Shown here one piece after another: positions 26,595-36,612 of a stretch of 64,000 nucleotides of DNA. Origin of the DNA: Vibrio ruber DSM 16370 (GTDB lineage: Bacteria > Pseudomonadota > Gammaproteobacteria > Enterobacterales > Vibrionaceae); NCBI RefSeq assembly GCF_900163965.1, contig NZ_FULE01000009.1:62001-126000 (forward strand), written 5' to 3'. Under the pieces are notes generated by a model. The model was given only the letters and a program-made list of their open reading frames with translations, made no database searches and was not told where the DNA came from. Numbering within the stretch: position 1 is the first letter of the stretch; the number at the start of each line of letters is the position of its first letter. Position numbers and translations under genes: made by a program.

Positions 26595-28730
26595 CTATTC
26601 TGCGTCAGATTGTTCTTGTTGTGGCGCGTCTTCAGCAGCAGGTTTTGCAACTGCTTCTTTCATACTCAGACGAATACGGTTCTGACGATCGATCTCCAAC
26701 ACTTTTACCTGAACTTCTTGGCCTTCTTTCAGGTAATCAGTCACTTTCTCGACGCGCTGCTCTGCGATTTGTGAGATATGAACCAGCCCTTCTTTACCAC
26801 CAAGAACAGCGACAAAAGCGCCAAAGTCAACAATACGAGTGACTTTACCAGTGTAGATCCGACCAACTTCAACTTCAGCCGTCAACTCTTCGATACGACG
26901 AATCGCATGTTTAGCCGCTTCGCCTTCTGTCGCAGCAATCTTGATCGTACCATCATCTTCGATTTCAATCGTAGTTCCGGTTTCTTCGGTCAATGCACGA
27001 ATTACCGCACCACCTTTACCGATCACATCTTTGATCTTATCGGCACTGATTTTCATCGTATGGATACGTGGCGCAAACTGAGAAATATCATCACGCGCAC
27101 TGTGAATTGCTTTATCCATTACAGACAGAATGTGCAAACGAGCGCCTTTTGCCTGATTCAAAGCAATCTGCATGATTTCTTTGGTAATACCTTCGATCTT
27201 GATGTCCATTTGCAGTGCGGTTACACCATTCGATGTACCGGCAACTTTAAAGTCCATATCACCGAGATGATCTTCATCACCCAAAATGTCAGATAAAACC
27301 ACAAAATCATCGTTCTCTTTGACCAGTCCCATTGCAATCCCGGCAACGGAAGCTTTAATCGGCACACCTGCATCCATTAATGCCAGCGATGAACCACAGA
27401 CTGAGGCCATTGAAGAAGAACCATTCGATTCTGTAATTTCAGAGACGACGCGAACCGTATAAGGGAATTCATCAATCGATGGCATCACTGCCTGAATCCC
27501 GCGTTTCGCCAAACGGCCATGGCCGATTTCACGACGCTTCGGTGATCCGACAAAACCAGTTTCACCGACACAGTAAGGAGGGAAGTTATAGTGGAACAGG
27601 AAGTGCTCTTTTCTCTCACCGGTTAACTCATCAATAATCTGAGCATCACGCTGTGTTCCCAGTGTCGCAGTAACGATCGCTTGTGTTTCACCACGGGTAA
27701 AGAGTGATGAACCATGAACGCGAGGCAGGACACCCGTACGTACATCCAGCGCCCGCACCATATCTTTTTCACGGCCATCGATACGTGGTGCACCAGACAG
27801 AATACGGCCACGAACCACTTGTTTCTCTAATGAACTCAGCATGTTGCGTAGTTCATTTTCGTCCAGCGAATCATCTTGTGCAAGTAAGTTAGCAATCACT
27901 TCAGATTTGATTTGACCGACTTGCTCATAACGCGCCATTTTTTCAGTGATCTGATACGCTTCAGCAAAGCGGGCTTCGGCATGTTCAGCAACCAATGCTT
28001 TGAGGCTAGAGTTCACTTCAGGTGCACTCCATGACCATGCAGGTGTGGCAACTTCAGCGGCAAATTCGTTAATCGCCTGAATCACAGCCTGTTGCTGTTC
28101 ATGACCGAATACGACCGCAGAAAGCATTTCTTCTTCAGAGAGGATATCAGCTTCAGATTCAACCATCAGTACAGCATTTTCTGTACCCGCAACAACCAGA
28201 TCCAGACGAGACTCTCCAAGTTCTTTCGCACTTGGGTTCAAAACAAGCTGACCATCGATGTGGCCCACACGAGCCGCGCCAATCGGACCATTAAATGGAA
28301 TACCGGAAATCGCCAGTGCGGCAGAGGTTCCGATCAGGCTAGGGATATCAGGTTGAACATCAGGGTTTACTGCCATCACCGTGGCAATAATCTGAACTTC
28401 ATTGGTAAAGCCATCAGGGAACAGCGGGCGGATCGGGCGGTCAATCAGGCGCGCCGTCAGCGTTTCCCCTTCAGAAGGACGACCTTCACGTTTAAAGAAT
28501 CCGCCAGGAATCTTACCGGCAGCATAAGTACGTTCTTGATAGTTCACAGTAAGCGGGAAAAAATCTTGGCCTTCTACCGCTTCTTTTTTGCCAACCACAG
28601 AAACAAATACTGATGTATCGTCCATGGTGACCATAACTGCTGATGTTGCCTGACGTGCAATTACGCCAGTTTCAATCGTGACGGTGTGATTGCCGTATTG
28701 AAACGTTTTTACGACTGGTTTTTCAAACAT
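26595..28730 (-). CDS. pnp: polyribonucleotide nucleotidyltransferase (PNPase)
   Basis: A 711-residue 3'-5' phosphorolytic exoribonuclease of the RNA degradosome. It has two RNase PH domains (the first about 10-210, the second about 315-540 with the active-site [26 protein letters not shown] region), then a KH domain (about 553-610, [11 protein letters not shown]) and an S1 domain (about 620-690, [13 protein letters not shown]). It acts on mRNA decay and tRNA 3' ends in the cytoplasm. A ribosome binding site AAAGGA lies upstream of the ATG. The leader carries a long hairpin like the RNase III site used for autoregulation in E. coli. Confidence 0.98.
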   Translation of the reverse strand: MFEKPVVKTFQYGNHTVTIETGVIARQATSAVMVTMDDTSVFVSVVGKKEAVEGQDFFPLTVNYQERTYAAGKIPGGFFKREGRPSEGETLTARLIDRPIRPLFPDGFTNEVQIIATVMAVNPDVQPDIPSLIGTSAALAISGIPFNGPIGAARVGHIDGQLVLNPSAKELGESRLDLVVAGTENAVLMVESEADILSEEEMLSAVVFGHEQQQAVIQAINEFAAEVATPAWSWSAPEVNSSLKALVAEHAEARFAEAYQITEKMARYEQVGQIKSEVIANLLAQDDSLDENELRNMLSSLEKQVVRGRILSGAPRIDGREKDMVRALDVRTGVLPRVHGSSLFTRGETQAIVTATLGTQRDAQIIDELTGERKEHFLFHYNFPPYCVGETGFVGSPKRREIGHGRLAKRGIQAVMPSIDEFPYTVRVVSEITESNGSSSMASVCGSSLALMDAGVPIKASVAGIAMGLVKENDDFVVLSDILGDEDHLGDMDFKVAGTSNGVTALQMDIKIEGITKEIMQIALNQAKGARLHILSVMDKAIHSARDDISQFAPRIHTMKISADKIKDVIGKGGAVIRALTEETGTTIEIEDDGTIKIAATEGEAAKHAIRRIEELTAEVEVGRIYTGKVTRIVDFGAFVAVLGGKEGLVHISQIAEQRVEKVTDYLKEGQEVQVKVLEIDRQNRIRLSMKEAVAKPAAEDAPQQEQSDAE

Positions 28731-28794
28731 TATTCATTATTCCTTTGTCTAGGTTATCCTAGAAATGGGTTATCAATACTCAAGGCATCACAAA

Positions 28795-28847
28795 TCGCGA
28801 CTAGTAAAAGGATACTGAACAATCCAATCTCCTTTGAATAGTCGCGA
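28795..28847 (-). promoter_or_regulatory. pnp leader stem-loop (RNase III-type processing site)
   Basis: A 9-bp perfect outer stem (TCGCGACTA / TAGTCGCGA), a small internal loop, and a 6-bp inner stem (AAAGGA/TCCTTT) give an extended hairpin 65 nt before pnp. E. coli pnp has a comparable double-stranded leader cut by RNase III and then destabilised by PNPase. The function here is inferred from position and shape. Confidence 0.7.
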
Positions 28848-28965
28848 CCTTTTGGCCGACTTCGGTGACTGTCATGCTTTGAGCCTGTACATTGAAATCA
28901 ATTAACTGATTTCAACGGTCGCTAGTATAAACTACTCAAGCGGTCTTTGGCTAAATTTAGCCATT

Positions 28966-28991
28966 AAAAAAGGGGCTTTCGCCCCTTTTTT
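28966..28991 (-). terminator. intrinsic terminator of rpsO
   Basis: A perfect hairpin (AGGGGC, TTTC loop, GCCCCT) with six As and six Ts on either side, 14 bp after the rpsO stop. A further 14-bp palindrome, GGCTAAATTTAGCC, lies just beyond it (28949-28962). Readthrough would feed pnp. Confidence 0.92.
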
Positions 28992-29005
28992 GTACAAATC
29001 CAATC

Positions 29006-29275
29006 TTAGCGACGTAGGCCAAGACGTTGGATAAGGTCGTGGTAACGATCCAGATCTTTACCTTTCAGGTAGTCCAGAAGCTTACGACGACGAGAAACCA
29101 TGCGTAAAAGACCACGACGGCTATGGTGATCGCCTTTGTGCTCTTTGAAGTGACCTTGAAGATGGTTGATTGAAGCTGTCAGTAGAGCGACTTGAACTTC
29201 TGGTGAACCAGTGTCGCCTTCGCCACGCGCGTAATCAGCAACGATTGCTGCTTTAGTTTCTGCATTCAGAGACAT
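29006..29275 (-). CDS. rpsO: 30S ribosomal protein uS15
   Basis: An 89-residue protein with the full uS15 sequence, including [14 protein letters not shown] and the [25 protein letters not shown]-binding helices. It binds the 16S rRNA central domain early in assembly. An AGGAGAG ribosome binding site stands 5 nt before the ATG. It has its own strong promoter (29349-29377), and in E. coli S15 represses its own translation through a leader pseudoknot; I did not try to model that fold here. Confidence 0.99.
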   Translation of the reverse strand: MSLNAETKAAIVADYARGEGDTGSPEVQVALLTASINHLQGHFKEHKGDHHSRRGLLRMVSRRRKLLDYLKGKDLDRYHDLIQRLGLRR

Positions 29276-29348
29276 AATTTCTCTCCTAAGAGTTTGAGTT
29301 TTAGTTTGTGTCAGCCAATCTCTGATTCAGCCGACACGAGGAGCGGGG

Positions 29349-29377
29349 ATTATAGAGAATATTCCCTAGTCCCGCAA
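29349..29377 (-). promoter_or_regulatory. sigma-70 promoter of rpsO
   Basis: On the minus strand TTGCGG, a 17-nt spacer and TATAAT form a near-consensus promoter, about 74 bp upstream of the rpsO start. The bases after the -10 (CCCCGC) make a GC-rich discriminator, typical of ribosomal promoters under stringent control. Confidence 0.85.
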
Positions 29378-29407
29378 TAGCAAATCATCCGGAAAACAGG
29401 CTATATT

Positions 29408-30346
29408 TCATTGACGAAAAACGACTAATCGTTTTGGCGCTATTTTGCCGTCATCATCGATTTCACCGACACCGATAAAGCGTTGTTCTTCACCGGCAGT
29501 CAAACGCACTGTACCGCTTGTCGGTATCCCGAAAACCTGAACAGCCTGACCTTTCTGGACCATTTCTGCCAAATCAGGTATCAGATTTATTTCGGGTAAT
29601 GACTGAACCGCGGAATCCATCGGTAACAGGAGCGGATCGAGTAAAACTCTTGGTGCGACATCCTGTTCACACGCTGCTTCGAGGATATTTTCAAGCTCGT
29701 CGATAGTCACCATCCGCTCTGCCGGATACTGTGCAACAGCCGTACGGCGTAAATACGTCACATGGGCACCACAACCTAACATTTCACCGAGATCATCGAC
29801 AATAGTACGGATATAGGTTCCTTTGGAACAATGAATCTCCATCTCAACCTCATCCGCTTCATAGCGGATCAATTCGATGGAATAAACAGTGATCTGCCGC
29901 GACTCTCTCGGAACTTCAACACCTTCTCGTGCATATTCGTATAAAGGGCGACCTTGATACTTTAATGCCGAAAACATGGAAGGAATCTGAGCGGTTTCGC
30001 CTTTAAATTTCTCGATCGATTGCATCAGCAACGATTCGGAGATTTGAACGGGGCGAGTCTCAACAATTTCGCCATCAGAATCCGATGTATTGGTACGCAC
30101 ACCGAGCTTTGCAATCACCCGATATTTTTTATCGGAGTCGAGAAGAAACTGAGAAAACTTGGTTGCTTCTCCCAGACAAATCGGCAGCATACCGGTCGCT
30201 AAAGGATCTAATGCGCCTGTATGACCGGCTTTTTCCGCAAAGAAAATTCGCTTCACTTTCTGGAGTGCATCATTGGATGAAATTCCCGTAGGTTTATCCA
30301 ATAAAATGATACCGTCAACCGGACGACCTTTTCGACGACGAGCCAT
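29408..30346 (-). CDS. truB: tRNA pseudouridine-55 synthase
   Basis: A 312-residue enzyme that converts U55 of the tRNA T-loop to pseudouridine. The catalytic aspartate is Asp47 in [11 protein letters not shown]. The N-terminal [19 protein letters not shown] and the C-terminal PUA-like domain (about 250-312) are as in the family. Its ATG overlaps the rbfA stop by one base (TAATG), so the two are translationally coupled. Confidence 0.98.
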   Translation of the reverse strand: MARRRKGRPVDGIILLDKPTGISSNDALQKVKRIFFAEKAGHTGALDPLATGMLPICLGEATKFSQFLLDSDKKYRVIAKLGVRTNTSDSDGEIVETRPVQISESLLMQSIEKFKGETAQIPSMFSALKYQGRPLYEYAREGVEVPRESRQITVYSIELIRYEADEVEMEIHCSKGTYIRTIVDDLGEMLGCGAHVTYLRRTAVAQYPAERMVTIDELENILEAACEQDVAPRVLLDPLLLPMDSAVQSLPEINLIPDLAEMVQKGQAVQVFGIPTSGTVRLTAGEEQRFIGVGEIDDDGKIAPKRLVVFRQ

Positions 30347-30741
30347 TACGCCTCCTCATCCGAACCTGATTCATCTCTTTTTCGTTTGTCTTCATCAACC
30401 GCTTGGTTGACCAGATTCGACATGCGCATCCCCTCAACCAAAGTATCATCATAAACAAAACGGACTTCAGGAGTCAGACGCAGACGGATCCGCTTGCCTA
30501 ACATCATACGAATATGAGATTCATGCTCTTTCAAGGCTTTCAGGCAAGTTTCCGGCGTCTGTTCCCCAACGCATAAGAAGGAAACATACACTTTGGCATA
30601 AGCCAAATCCCGGGAAACTTTTACCTCAGAAATGGTCACCATACCAAGACGGGAATCTCTGACTTCACGCTGCAATATCATTGCCAGCTCTTTTTGCAGC
30701 TGCTGAGAAACGCGCTGCGTACGACTAAAATCTTTTGCCAT
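30346..30741 (-). CDS. rbfA: ribosome-binding factor A
   Basis: A 131-residue KH-fold protein ([23 protein letters not shown] at the start, then [20 protein letters not shown]) that binds the 30S subunit and helps mature the 5' end of 16S rRNA. It has a charged C-terminal tail. It follows infB after a 120-bp spacer that contains a strong GC hairpin. Confidence 0.98.
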   Translation of the reverse strand: MAKDFSRTQRVSQQLQKELAMILQREVRDSRLGMVTISEVKVSRDLAYAKVYVSFLCVGEQTPETCLKALKEHESHIRMMLGKRIRLRLTPEVRFVYDDTLVEGMRMSNLVNQAVDEDKRKRDESGSDEEA

Positions 30742-30764
30742 ATTTCAACTTTCTCATAGAAAGA

Positions 30765-30793
30765 ATGGGGGGATGGTCCAGCCAACCCCCCAT
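30765..30793 (-). other. GC-rich hairpin in the infB-rbfA spacer
   Basis: ATGGGGGG at 30765-30772 pairs with CCCCCCAT at 30786-30793, with an extra GG/CC pair inside the loop. There is no U-tract, so it does not look like an intrinsic terminator; mRNA processing or pausing is more likely. Confidence 0.6.
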
Positions 30794-30861
30794 GGTGTAT
30801 TCAACAACCAACGTTCCGTTCAACAACCGATTGTGTGGTATAACTTTACCATCAGCCCCGG

Positions 30862-33564
30862 TTAGTCGATTGAACGTTTAATTTCAATTGTTTCAAAGAC
30901 TTCGATCTGGTCACCAACACGAACGTCGTTATAGTTTTTCACACCGACACCACACTCGTAACCACTCTTCACTTCTGCGACGTCATCTTTAAAGCGACGG
31001 AGTGACTCCAGCTCACCTTCATAAATAACAACGTTATCACGCAGCACGCGAATCGGATTATTCCGTTTGATCAGTCCTTCAGTCACCATACAGCCTGCGA
31101 TAGCGCCCAGTTTCGGAGAACGGAACACATCACGGACTTCTGCCAGACCGATAATTTCCTGTTTAAATTCAGGCGCTAACATACCGCTCATCGCCTGTTT
31201 CACTTCATCAATCAATTGATAGATGATGGAGTAGTAACGCAGATCAAGGTTCTCTGCTTCGATAGTGCGGCGAGCGGATGCATCGGCACGGACGTTAAAG
31301 CCCAGGACGATAGCATTCGATGCTGCCGCCAATGTCGCATCAGTTTCGGTAATACCACCGACACCGGAGCCAACAATATTCACTTTCACTTCATCAGTTG
31401 AAAGTTTAATCAATGCATCGCTAATCGCTTCAACCGAACCTTGAACATCAGCTTTCAGGACAATGTTCAATTCAGCAACTTCACCGGCAGTCATATTAGA
31501 GAACATATTCTCTAGTTTCGCTTTCTGCTGACGAGCCAGTTTCACTTCACGGAATTTACCCTGACGATAATTGGCAACTTCACGCGCTTTACGTTCATCA
31601 CGTACAACAGTCGCTTCATCACCAGCAGCCGGAACACCAGAAAGTCCGAGCACTTCGACCGGGATAGATGGGCCGGCTTCCTGCACTTCATCACCGACTT
31701 CATTACGCATTGCTCTGACGCGGCCGTACTCCTGACCACAAAGCAGGATATCACCTTTACGCAGCGTACCGGACTGAACCAAAATTGTTGCGACAGGGCC
31801 ACGACCTTTATCCAGACGAGACTCAACCACAACACCAGATCCCATGCCGTCAGCAACGGCATTCAGTTCCAGCACTTCAGCTTGAAGAAGAATCGCTTCT
31901 AACAAGGCATCCACGTTGGTTCCCTGTTTGGCAGAGATATGAACGAACATATTCTCACCACCCCACTCTTCAGGAATGATGTCATACTGAGCCAGCTCAT
32001 TCTTGACGTTGTCCGGGTTGGCATCTTCTTTATCGATCTTGTTCACAGCAACAATAAGCGGTACTTTCGCTGCCTTTGAGTGCTGAATCGCTTCGATTGT
32101 TTGAGGCATAACACCATCATCAGCCGCAACAACCAATACAACGATATCCGTTGCCTGAGCACCACGAGCACGCATTGCCGTAAATGCCGCGTGTCCGGGA
32201 GTATCGAGGAAAGTAATCATGCCATTGTCAGTTTCAACATGATAAGCACCAATATGCTGGGTAATACCACCCGCTTCCCCGGATGCAACGTGTGTACGAC
32301 GAATGTAATCCAGTGTTGAAGTTTTCCCGTGGTCAACGTGTCCCATAATGGTAACAACCGGTGCACGAGGAACGGCTTCAGAGGTACTGTCCCGATCAGA
32401 AAGAACCGCTTCTTCCAGTTCATTCTCTTTGCGGAGAATCACTTTATGTCCCATTTCTTCGGCAACAAGCTGTGCAGTTTCTTGATCAATCACTTGGTTG
32501 ATTGTCGCCATCGCACCCATTTTCATCATGATTTTGATGACTTCAGTGCCTTTCACTGACATTTTCTGAGCCAGTTCAGAAACAATGATTGTTTCACCAA
32601 TAACCACATCGGATTTTGCAACAGTCGCGTTTTTATCAAAACCTTGCTGCATTGATGAAGGCTTTCCTCGGCCTCGGTTCGAGTTACGTCCACCTTTTCC
32701 ACCGCGAGGACGCATATCACGTTCTTGGCGTTGTTCATCGCGAGCAGAAGCTCTTTTCTTCGCTTTTGCGCGACGACTACCTTCATCTCGACGGTCTGCT
32801 TCGTCTTCTGCCTCTTGGGCATAACGGGAAGTAGTTAGATGGTAATCTGTGTATTCGTCTTCCATATCACCTTTTTTCTCTTCTGCAGCAGACCAACGCT
32901 CTTGATTCTTTTCAGCCAATTCACGCGCTTTTTCGAGCTGACGCTGACTTTCCTCTTCAGCTTTACGTCTCAATTCTTCTTCCTGACGACGCTTCAGTGC
33001 TTCGGCTTCTTGTCGCGCTGCCTCTTGCTTGGATTTCTCTTCATCAGAAAGTTCAACTTTCTGACTGTTTTTCTCGTCACGCTTCGCTTTTTCTTCAGCT
33101 TCACGCTTCATCTGCTCTTCAGCTTCCCGTTTCGCTTTTTCCTCAGCTTCACGCTTCGCCTGAGCTTCCAATCTTGCTTTTTCAGCTTCTAACTTTGCTT
33201 TCTCTTCAGCTTCACGTTGAGCGGCTTCTTCTGCCTCACGTTTAGCTTCATCTTCGATTGTACTACGCTTAACATACGTACGTTTTTTGCGCACTTCAAC
33301 CTGAACATTCTTACTTTTACCACCTCCCGCATTCACACTCAGTGTGCTGCGAGTTTTTCGCTGTAATGTTAAACGAGTCGGTTCATCCTTTGAAGAGCTG
33401 CCACCGTGCTCTTTACGCAGGAAAGTTAACAGTCTCTGTTTTTCATCTTCAGAAACACTATCCGCTCCCGTTTTTGCCATTCCAGCATCAGCAAGTTGCT
33501 CTAATAAGCGGTCAACTGGTGTACCAATCTCTTCACTCAGTGCTTTAACTGTAAGTTCTGTCAT
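30862..33564 (-). CDS. infB: translation initiation factor IF-2
   Basis: A 900-residue GTPase that places initiator tRNA on the 30S subunit. It has the IF2_N domain (1-50), a long charged coiled coil (about 110-235), a second IF2_N-type module (about 310-370), and the G domain with GHVDHGKT at about 405-412, DTPGH, and NKID. The beta-barrel and C-terminal fMet-tRNA domains follow. A GGGGAG ribosome binding site lies 8 nt before the ATG. Shorter IF2 forms from internal starts are known in E. coli and could exist here. It lies 24 bp after nusA. Confidence 0.99.
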   Translation of the reverse strand: MTELTVKALSEEIGTPVDRLLEQLADAGMAKTGADSVSEDEKQRLLTFLRKEHGGSSSKDEPTRLTLQRKTRSTLSVNAGGGKSKNVQVEVRKKRTYVKRSTIEDEAKREAEEAAQREAEEKAKLEAEKARLEAQAKREAEEKAKREAEEQMKREAEEKAKRDEKNSQKVELSDEEKSKQEAARQEAEALKRRQEEELRRKAEEESQRQLEKARELAEKNQERWSAAEEKKGDMEDEYTDYHLTTSRYAQEAEDEADRRDEGSRRAKAKKRASARDEQRQERDMRPRGGKGGRNSNRGRGKPSSMQQGFDKNATVAKSDVVIGETIIVSELAQKMSVKGTEVIKIMMKMGAMATINQVIDQETAQLVAEEMGHKVILRKENELEEAVLSDRDSTSEAVPRAPVVTIMGHVDHGKTSTLDYIRRTHVASGEAGGITQHIGAYHVETDNGMITFLDTPGHAAFTAMRARGAQATDIVVLVVAADDGVMPQTIEAIQHSKAAKVPLIVAVNKIDKEDANPDNVKNELAQYDIIPEEWGGENMFVHISAKQGTNVDALLEAILLQAEVLELNAVADGMGSGVVVESRLDKGRGPVATILVQSGTLRKGDILLCGQEYGRVRAMRNEVGDEVQEAGPSIPVEVLGLSGVPAAGDEATVVRDERKAREVANYRQGKFREVKLARQQKAKLENMFSNMTAGEVAELNIVLKADVQGSVEAISDALIKLSTDEVKVNIVGSGVGGITETDATLAAASNAIVLGFNVRADASARRTIEAENLDLRYYSIIYQLIDEVKQAMSGMLAPEFKQEIIGLAEVRDVFRSPKLGAIAGCMVTEGLIKRNNPIRVLRDNVVIYEGELESLRRFKDDVAEVKSGYECGVGVKNYNDVRVGDQIEVFETIEIKRSID
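32880..33245 (-). repeat. imperfect repeats encoding the IF-2 charged coiled coil
   Basis: Reiterated units encoding [13 protein letters not shown] heptads (about residues 108-230 of IF-2) give a repetitive Glu/Lys/Ala/Arg-rich DNA stretch. The length of this segment varies between species. Confidence 0.8.
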
Positions 33565-33588
33565 GCCGCTTTCTCCCCTTGCTGAAAA

Positions 33589-35076
33589 TTACGCGTCTTC
33601 GCCAAACCAACAAATATTACGCGCAGCCATAATTAATTCTCCAGCGCGTTCTTCTGTCAGTCCTTCGATACCTTCAAGATCATCAATTCCCTGGTCAGCC
33701 AAATCTTCGAGAGTCGTAACTCCTTTGGCTGCCAGTTTATAAGCCATATCACGCTCAAGACCGGATAGATTAAGCAAGTCTTCAGCTGGCTCACCTCCAT
33801 CCAGTGATTCTTCTCTAGCCAAAGCAAGAGTTGTCAGTGCATCTTTTGCACGAGTCCGCAATTCCTCAACAAGGTCTTCATCCAACCCGTCAACCTCAAG
33901 CAACTCATTCACTGGTACATAGGCAACTTCTTCCAATGTGGAGAAGCCTTCTTCAACCAACAATTCAGCAAAATCTTGCTCAATATCCAGATGCTTCATG
34001 AACAACTCAATTGATTCAGTTGATTCTTCCTGATGTTTCTTCTGAAGATCTTCAATCGTCATCACATTAAGTTCCCAGCCGGTTAACTGAGAAGCCAAAC
34101 GAACATTTTGCCCACTACGGCCAATTGCCTGAGCCAAATTGTCGGCTTCAACAGCGATATCCATCGAATGAGCATCTTCATCAACGATGATAGAAGCGAC
34201 ATCAGCAGGAGCCATCGCATTAATAACAAATTGAGCCGGGTTATCGTCCCACAGCACAATATCAATACGCTCGCCACCCAATTCGCCGGAAACGGCCTGA
34301 ACCCGTGCACCACGCATCCCGACACATGCCCCGACAGGGTCAATGCGCTTATCATTGGTTTTCACCGCAATTTTAGCTCGGGAGCCCGGATCGCGGGATG
34401 CACCTTTGAGCTCAATTAACTCTTCACCAACTTCAGGAACTTCAACACGGAATAATTCAGCCAGCATTTCAGGCTTAGAGCGAGTAATGAAGAGCTGGAA
34501 ACCACGCGCTTCAGGTCTGACTGCATAAAGTAAACCACGAACGCGATCGCCCGGACGGAAATTCTCCCGAGGAAGTTGGTCTTCACGTAAAATCACAGCT
34601 TCAGCGTTATTTCCGAGATCAAGAATAATACTATCCCGGTTAACTTTCTTCACCGCACCGGTGACCAATTCACCTTCATTATCAATAAATTGCTCAACAA
34701 TTTGTGCCCGTTCCGCTTCCCGAACTTTCTGGACAATCACTTGTTTAGCAGTCTGTGTGGTGATCCGGTCAAACTTAACTGATTCGATTTGATCTTCAAT
34801 AAAGTCACCCAACTCGATCGAGTCATCGTCAAATTGAGCAGCTTCAACTGAAATCTCTTTAGTCGGATTTTGAACTTCTTCTACCACCAACCAGCGGCGG
34901 AATGTTTCAAACTCGCCAGTTTTTCTATCAATTGCAACACGGACATCAATATCGATGTCGTATTTCTTCTTAGTTGAAGTTGCTAACGCAGTTTCAAGCG
35001 CTTCAAAAATACGTTCACGAGGAACAGCCTTCTCGTTTGAAACCGCCTCAACTACCGCTAAAATTTCTTTACTCAT
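33589..35076 (-). CDS. nusA: transcription termination/antitermination factor NusA
   Basis: A 495-residue protein with the RNA-polymerase-binding N-terminal domain (1-130), S1 (about 135-200, ending in [10 protein letters not shown]), two KH domains (about 200-345, with [15 protein letters not shown] and [13 protein letters not shown]) and two acidic C-terminal repeats (about 365-490). The double repeat is the gammaproteobacterial form that contacts the alpha subunit. It lies between rimP and infB in one operon. Confidence 0.99.
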   Translation of the reverse strand: MSKEILAVVEAVSNEKAVPRERIFEALETALATSTKKKYDIDIDVRVAIDRKTGEFETFRRWLVVEEVQNPTKEISVEAAQFDDDSIELGDFIEDQIESVKFDRITTQTAKQVIVQKVREAERAQIVEQFIDNEGELVTGAVKKVNRDSIILDLGNNAEAVILREDQLPRENFRPGDRVRGLLYAVRPEARGFQLFITRSKPEMLAELFRVEVPEVGEELIELKGASRDPGSRAKIAVKTNDKRIDPVGACVGMRGARVQAVSGELGGERIDIVLWDDNPAQFVINAMAPADVASIIVDEDAHSMDIAVEADNLAQAIGRSGQNVRLASQLTGWELNVMTIEDLQKKHQEESTESIELFMKHLDIEQDFAELLVEEGFSTLEEVAYVPVNELLEVDGLDEDLVEELRTRAKDALTTLALAREESLDGGEPAEDLLNLSGLERDMAYKLAAKGVTTLEDLADQGIDDLEGIEGLTEERAGELIMAARNICWFGEDA

Positions 35077-35097
35077 TATTTCCAGCCTCTTTAAGAC

Positions 35098-35553
35098 TTA
35101 AAATTTAGGGATCAGATTAGCTTTTGAAATGTTGCTAAGCGCGAATTGTTCTTCTTGCCCATCAACTGTAACCACAATGGTTTCACCATCAACCGATTGG
35201 ATGGTACCTTTCCATTTGCGGCGGTTTCCAACAGCCATTTTCAAAACAATATTGACCTCGTGACCAATAAATTGCTCGTAGTGTTCAGATTTAAACAAAG
35301 GTCTGTCTACGCCCGGAGAAGAAACTTCAAGGTTATATGCCACAGAAATAGGATCTTCTACATCAAGCACAGCACTGACCTGACGACTCACCTCAGCACA
35401 GTCATCTACAGTAATACCATTGTCGTGATCAATATAAATTCGTAGCGTCGAGTGTGCTCCGGCACGAACAAACTCTAATCCGACTAATTCATAACCTGCA
35501 GCAACAACAGGTGCCTCAAGTAATTCAGAAAGTTGTTTTTCTAACCCTGTCAT
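35098..35553 (-). CDS. rimP: ribosome maturation factor RimP
   Basis: A 151-residue protein (YhbC family) needed for 30S subunit maturation. It shows [27 protein letters not shown], and [14 protein letters not shown], then a C-terminal SH3-like domain. It is the first protein-coding gene of the tRNA(fMet)-rimP-nusA-infB operon. GGAG is 8 nt before the ATG, just downstream of a leader terminator. Confidence 0.98.
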   Translation of the reverse strand: MTGLEKQLSELLEAPVVAAGYELVGLEFVRAGAHSTLRIYIDHDNGITVDDCAEVSRQVSAVLDVEDPISVAYNLEVSSPGVDRPLFKSEHYEQFIGHEVNIVLKMAVGNRRKWKGTIQSVDGETIVVTVDGQEEQFALSNISKANLIPKF

Positions 35554-35571
35554 TTAAACGACTCCAGAAAC

Positions 35572-35591
35572 AAAAAAAGGGCTATGAGCCC
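35572..35591 (-). terminator. leader terminator/attenuator before rimP
   Basis: GGGCT-CAT-AGCCC hairpin followed by seven Ts on the minus strand, 19 bp before the rimP start. With the stronger terminator at 35669-35694 it separates tRNA(fMet) from the protein genes, as leader terminators do in the E. coli metY-rimP-nusA operon. Confidence 0.75.
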
Positions 35592-35668
35592 AATTTCAAT
35601 TCCAAGCAAACAGACCAATCTCTGATGTATGAATAGTCATGACTACTCATACACAAGAATCAGATAAC

Positions 35669-35694
35669 AAAAAACCCCGATAGTCGGGGTTTTT
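35669..35694 (-). terminator. terminator after tRNA(fMet)
   Basis: CCCCGA/TCGGGG stem with a 3-nt loop, flanked by six As and five Ts, so it can work on either strand. It lies about 90 bp after the tRNA 3' end and ahead of rimP. Confidence 0.85.
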
Positions 35695-35785
35695 ATCTAT
35701 GCTGGACCCTGAATGTTAAGACGATGTCTTAACATATAGTGAGAACATATATCTCTCACTACCAAACTTGCAACCAATCGATAAT

Positions 35786-35862
<77 letters not shown>

Positions 35863-35877
35863 TCCGACTTGCTGAGC

Positions 35878-35905
35878 ATTATACGCTCTCAATCTTCATT
35901 TACAA
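35878..35905 (-). promoter_or_regulatory. promoter of the tRNA(fMet)-rimP operon
   Basis: TTGTAA, a 16-nt spacer and TATAAT on the minus strand, ending 16 bp before the mature tRNA 5' end. It lies in the spacer below tRNA-Leu, so the initiator tRNA has its own start site. Confidence 0.75.
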
Positions 35906-35920
35906 GTTTGTAAAGAATAA

Positions 35921-36004
35921 TGGTGCCGAGAGAGGGACTCGAACCCTCACACCATAGGCGCTAGCACCTCATGCTAGTGTGTCTACCAATTTCACCATCT
36001 CGGC
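35921..36004 (-). tRNA. leuU: tRNA-Leu (GAG)
   Basis: An 84-nt class II tRNA with encoded CCA. The acceptor GCCGAGA pairs with TCTCGGC. The anticodon stem-loop CTAGC-ATGAGGT-GCTAG carries GAG, and a long variable arm precedes the T-arm GGGTTCGAGTCCC. It follows secG, as leuU does in E. coli, and is probably processed from the secG transcript. Confidence 0.98.
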
Positions 36005-36014
36005 CAAATTCTTC

Positions 36015-36356
36015 TTACTGTGGTATTTCACTGCCGTTTGAGTCGTCAGCAGGAACACCATCATCAGCCTGAGTTTGCTCTTGAACCGCTTGGTTCTGAG
36101 CGGGATCAACCCATTGCGACTTCGCTTTATGTGTTGATAAATTCCCTAATACCAGACTAACAATTAGGAATACAGTTGCAAAAATTGCAGTCATTCGGGT
36201 CAAAAAATTTCCAGAGCCACCGGCACCAAATACTGTATTTGAAGCACCGGCCCCGAATGAGGCTCCCATATCTGCGCCTTTACCTTGTTGAATCAACACC
36301 AATCCGATGATAGCAACCGCTGCCAACAGGTAAATCACAAGTAGAACTGTAAACAT
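36015..36356 (-). CDS. secG: preprotein translocase subunit SecG
   Basis: A 113-residue inner-membrane protein with two TM helices (about 3-22 and 52-72) joined by the GKGADMGASFGAGAS loop, and a polar C-terminus. It joins SecYE to speed Sec-dependent export. An AGGTGG ribosome binding site precedes the ATG. The tRNA-Leu gene follows after 10 bp. Confidence 0.97.
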   Translation of the reverse strand: MFTVLLVIYLLAAVAIIGLVLIQQGKGADMGASFGAGASNTVFGAGGSGNFLTRMTAIFATVFLIVSLVLGNLSTHKAKSQWVDPAQNQAVQEQTQADDGVPADDSNGSEIPQ

Positions 36357-36572
36357 AACATATCCACCTATGTTCCAAATTGTTGAGCCAGCGCCGTTCT
36401 TATCAATCGACTCGAACTAGGCTAGCGCCCTCCGTATCGGAAGTGGGGGCAATACTAACGAAAGGATTTAAAACTGGCAAGAGGATAAATTACTTTTTTT
36501 TCAAATTCATGGTTAAGCGGTTAAAAAAGGGACAGTGTCCGTACTTTCTGCACTCATCCAATGTAAATGCCC

Positions 36573-36607
36573 AAAAAAAGGAACCGTCAGACAAGGGTTC
36601 CTTTTTC
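36573..36607 (-). terminator. terminator of glmM
   Basis: GGAACC/GGTTCC stem with a 10-nt loop and seven Ts on the minus strand, just after the glmM stop. The remaining ~215 bp up to secG hold no gene that I can see. Confidence 0.85.
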
Positions 36608-36612
36608 ATTAT

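Noticed and set aside
26778..27296. 172-codon plus-strand frame opposite pnp
   Set aside because: Antisense shadow of PNPase; composition is Phe/Arg/Thr-rich, as expected from complementing the gene.
33344..33742. Long plus-strand open frame across the infB-nusA junction
   Set aside because: It is antisense to two certain genes, has no ribosome binding site, and its composition follows from the codon pattern of the opposite strand.
36400..36470. tRNA-like words (GACTCGAAC, GGCTAGCGCC) upstream of secG
   Set aside because: No acceptor stem, anticodon arm or T-arm pairing can be built; the resemblance to the nearby tRNA-Leu is too short to be a remnant.
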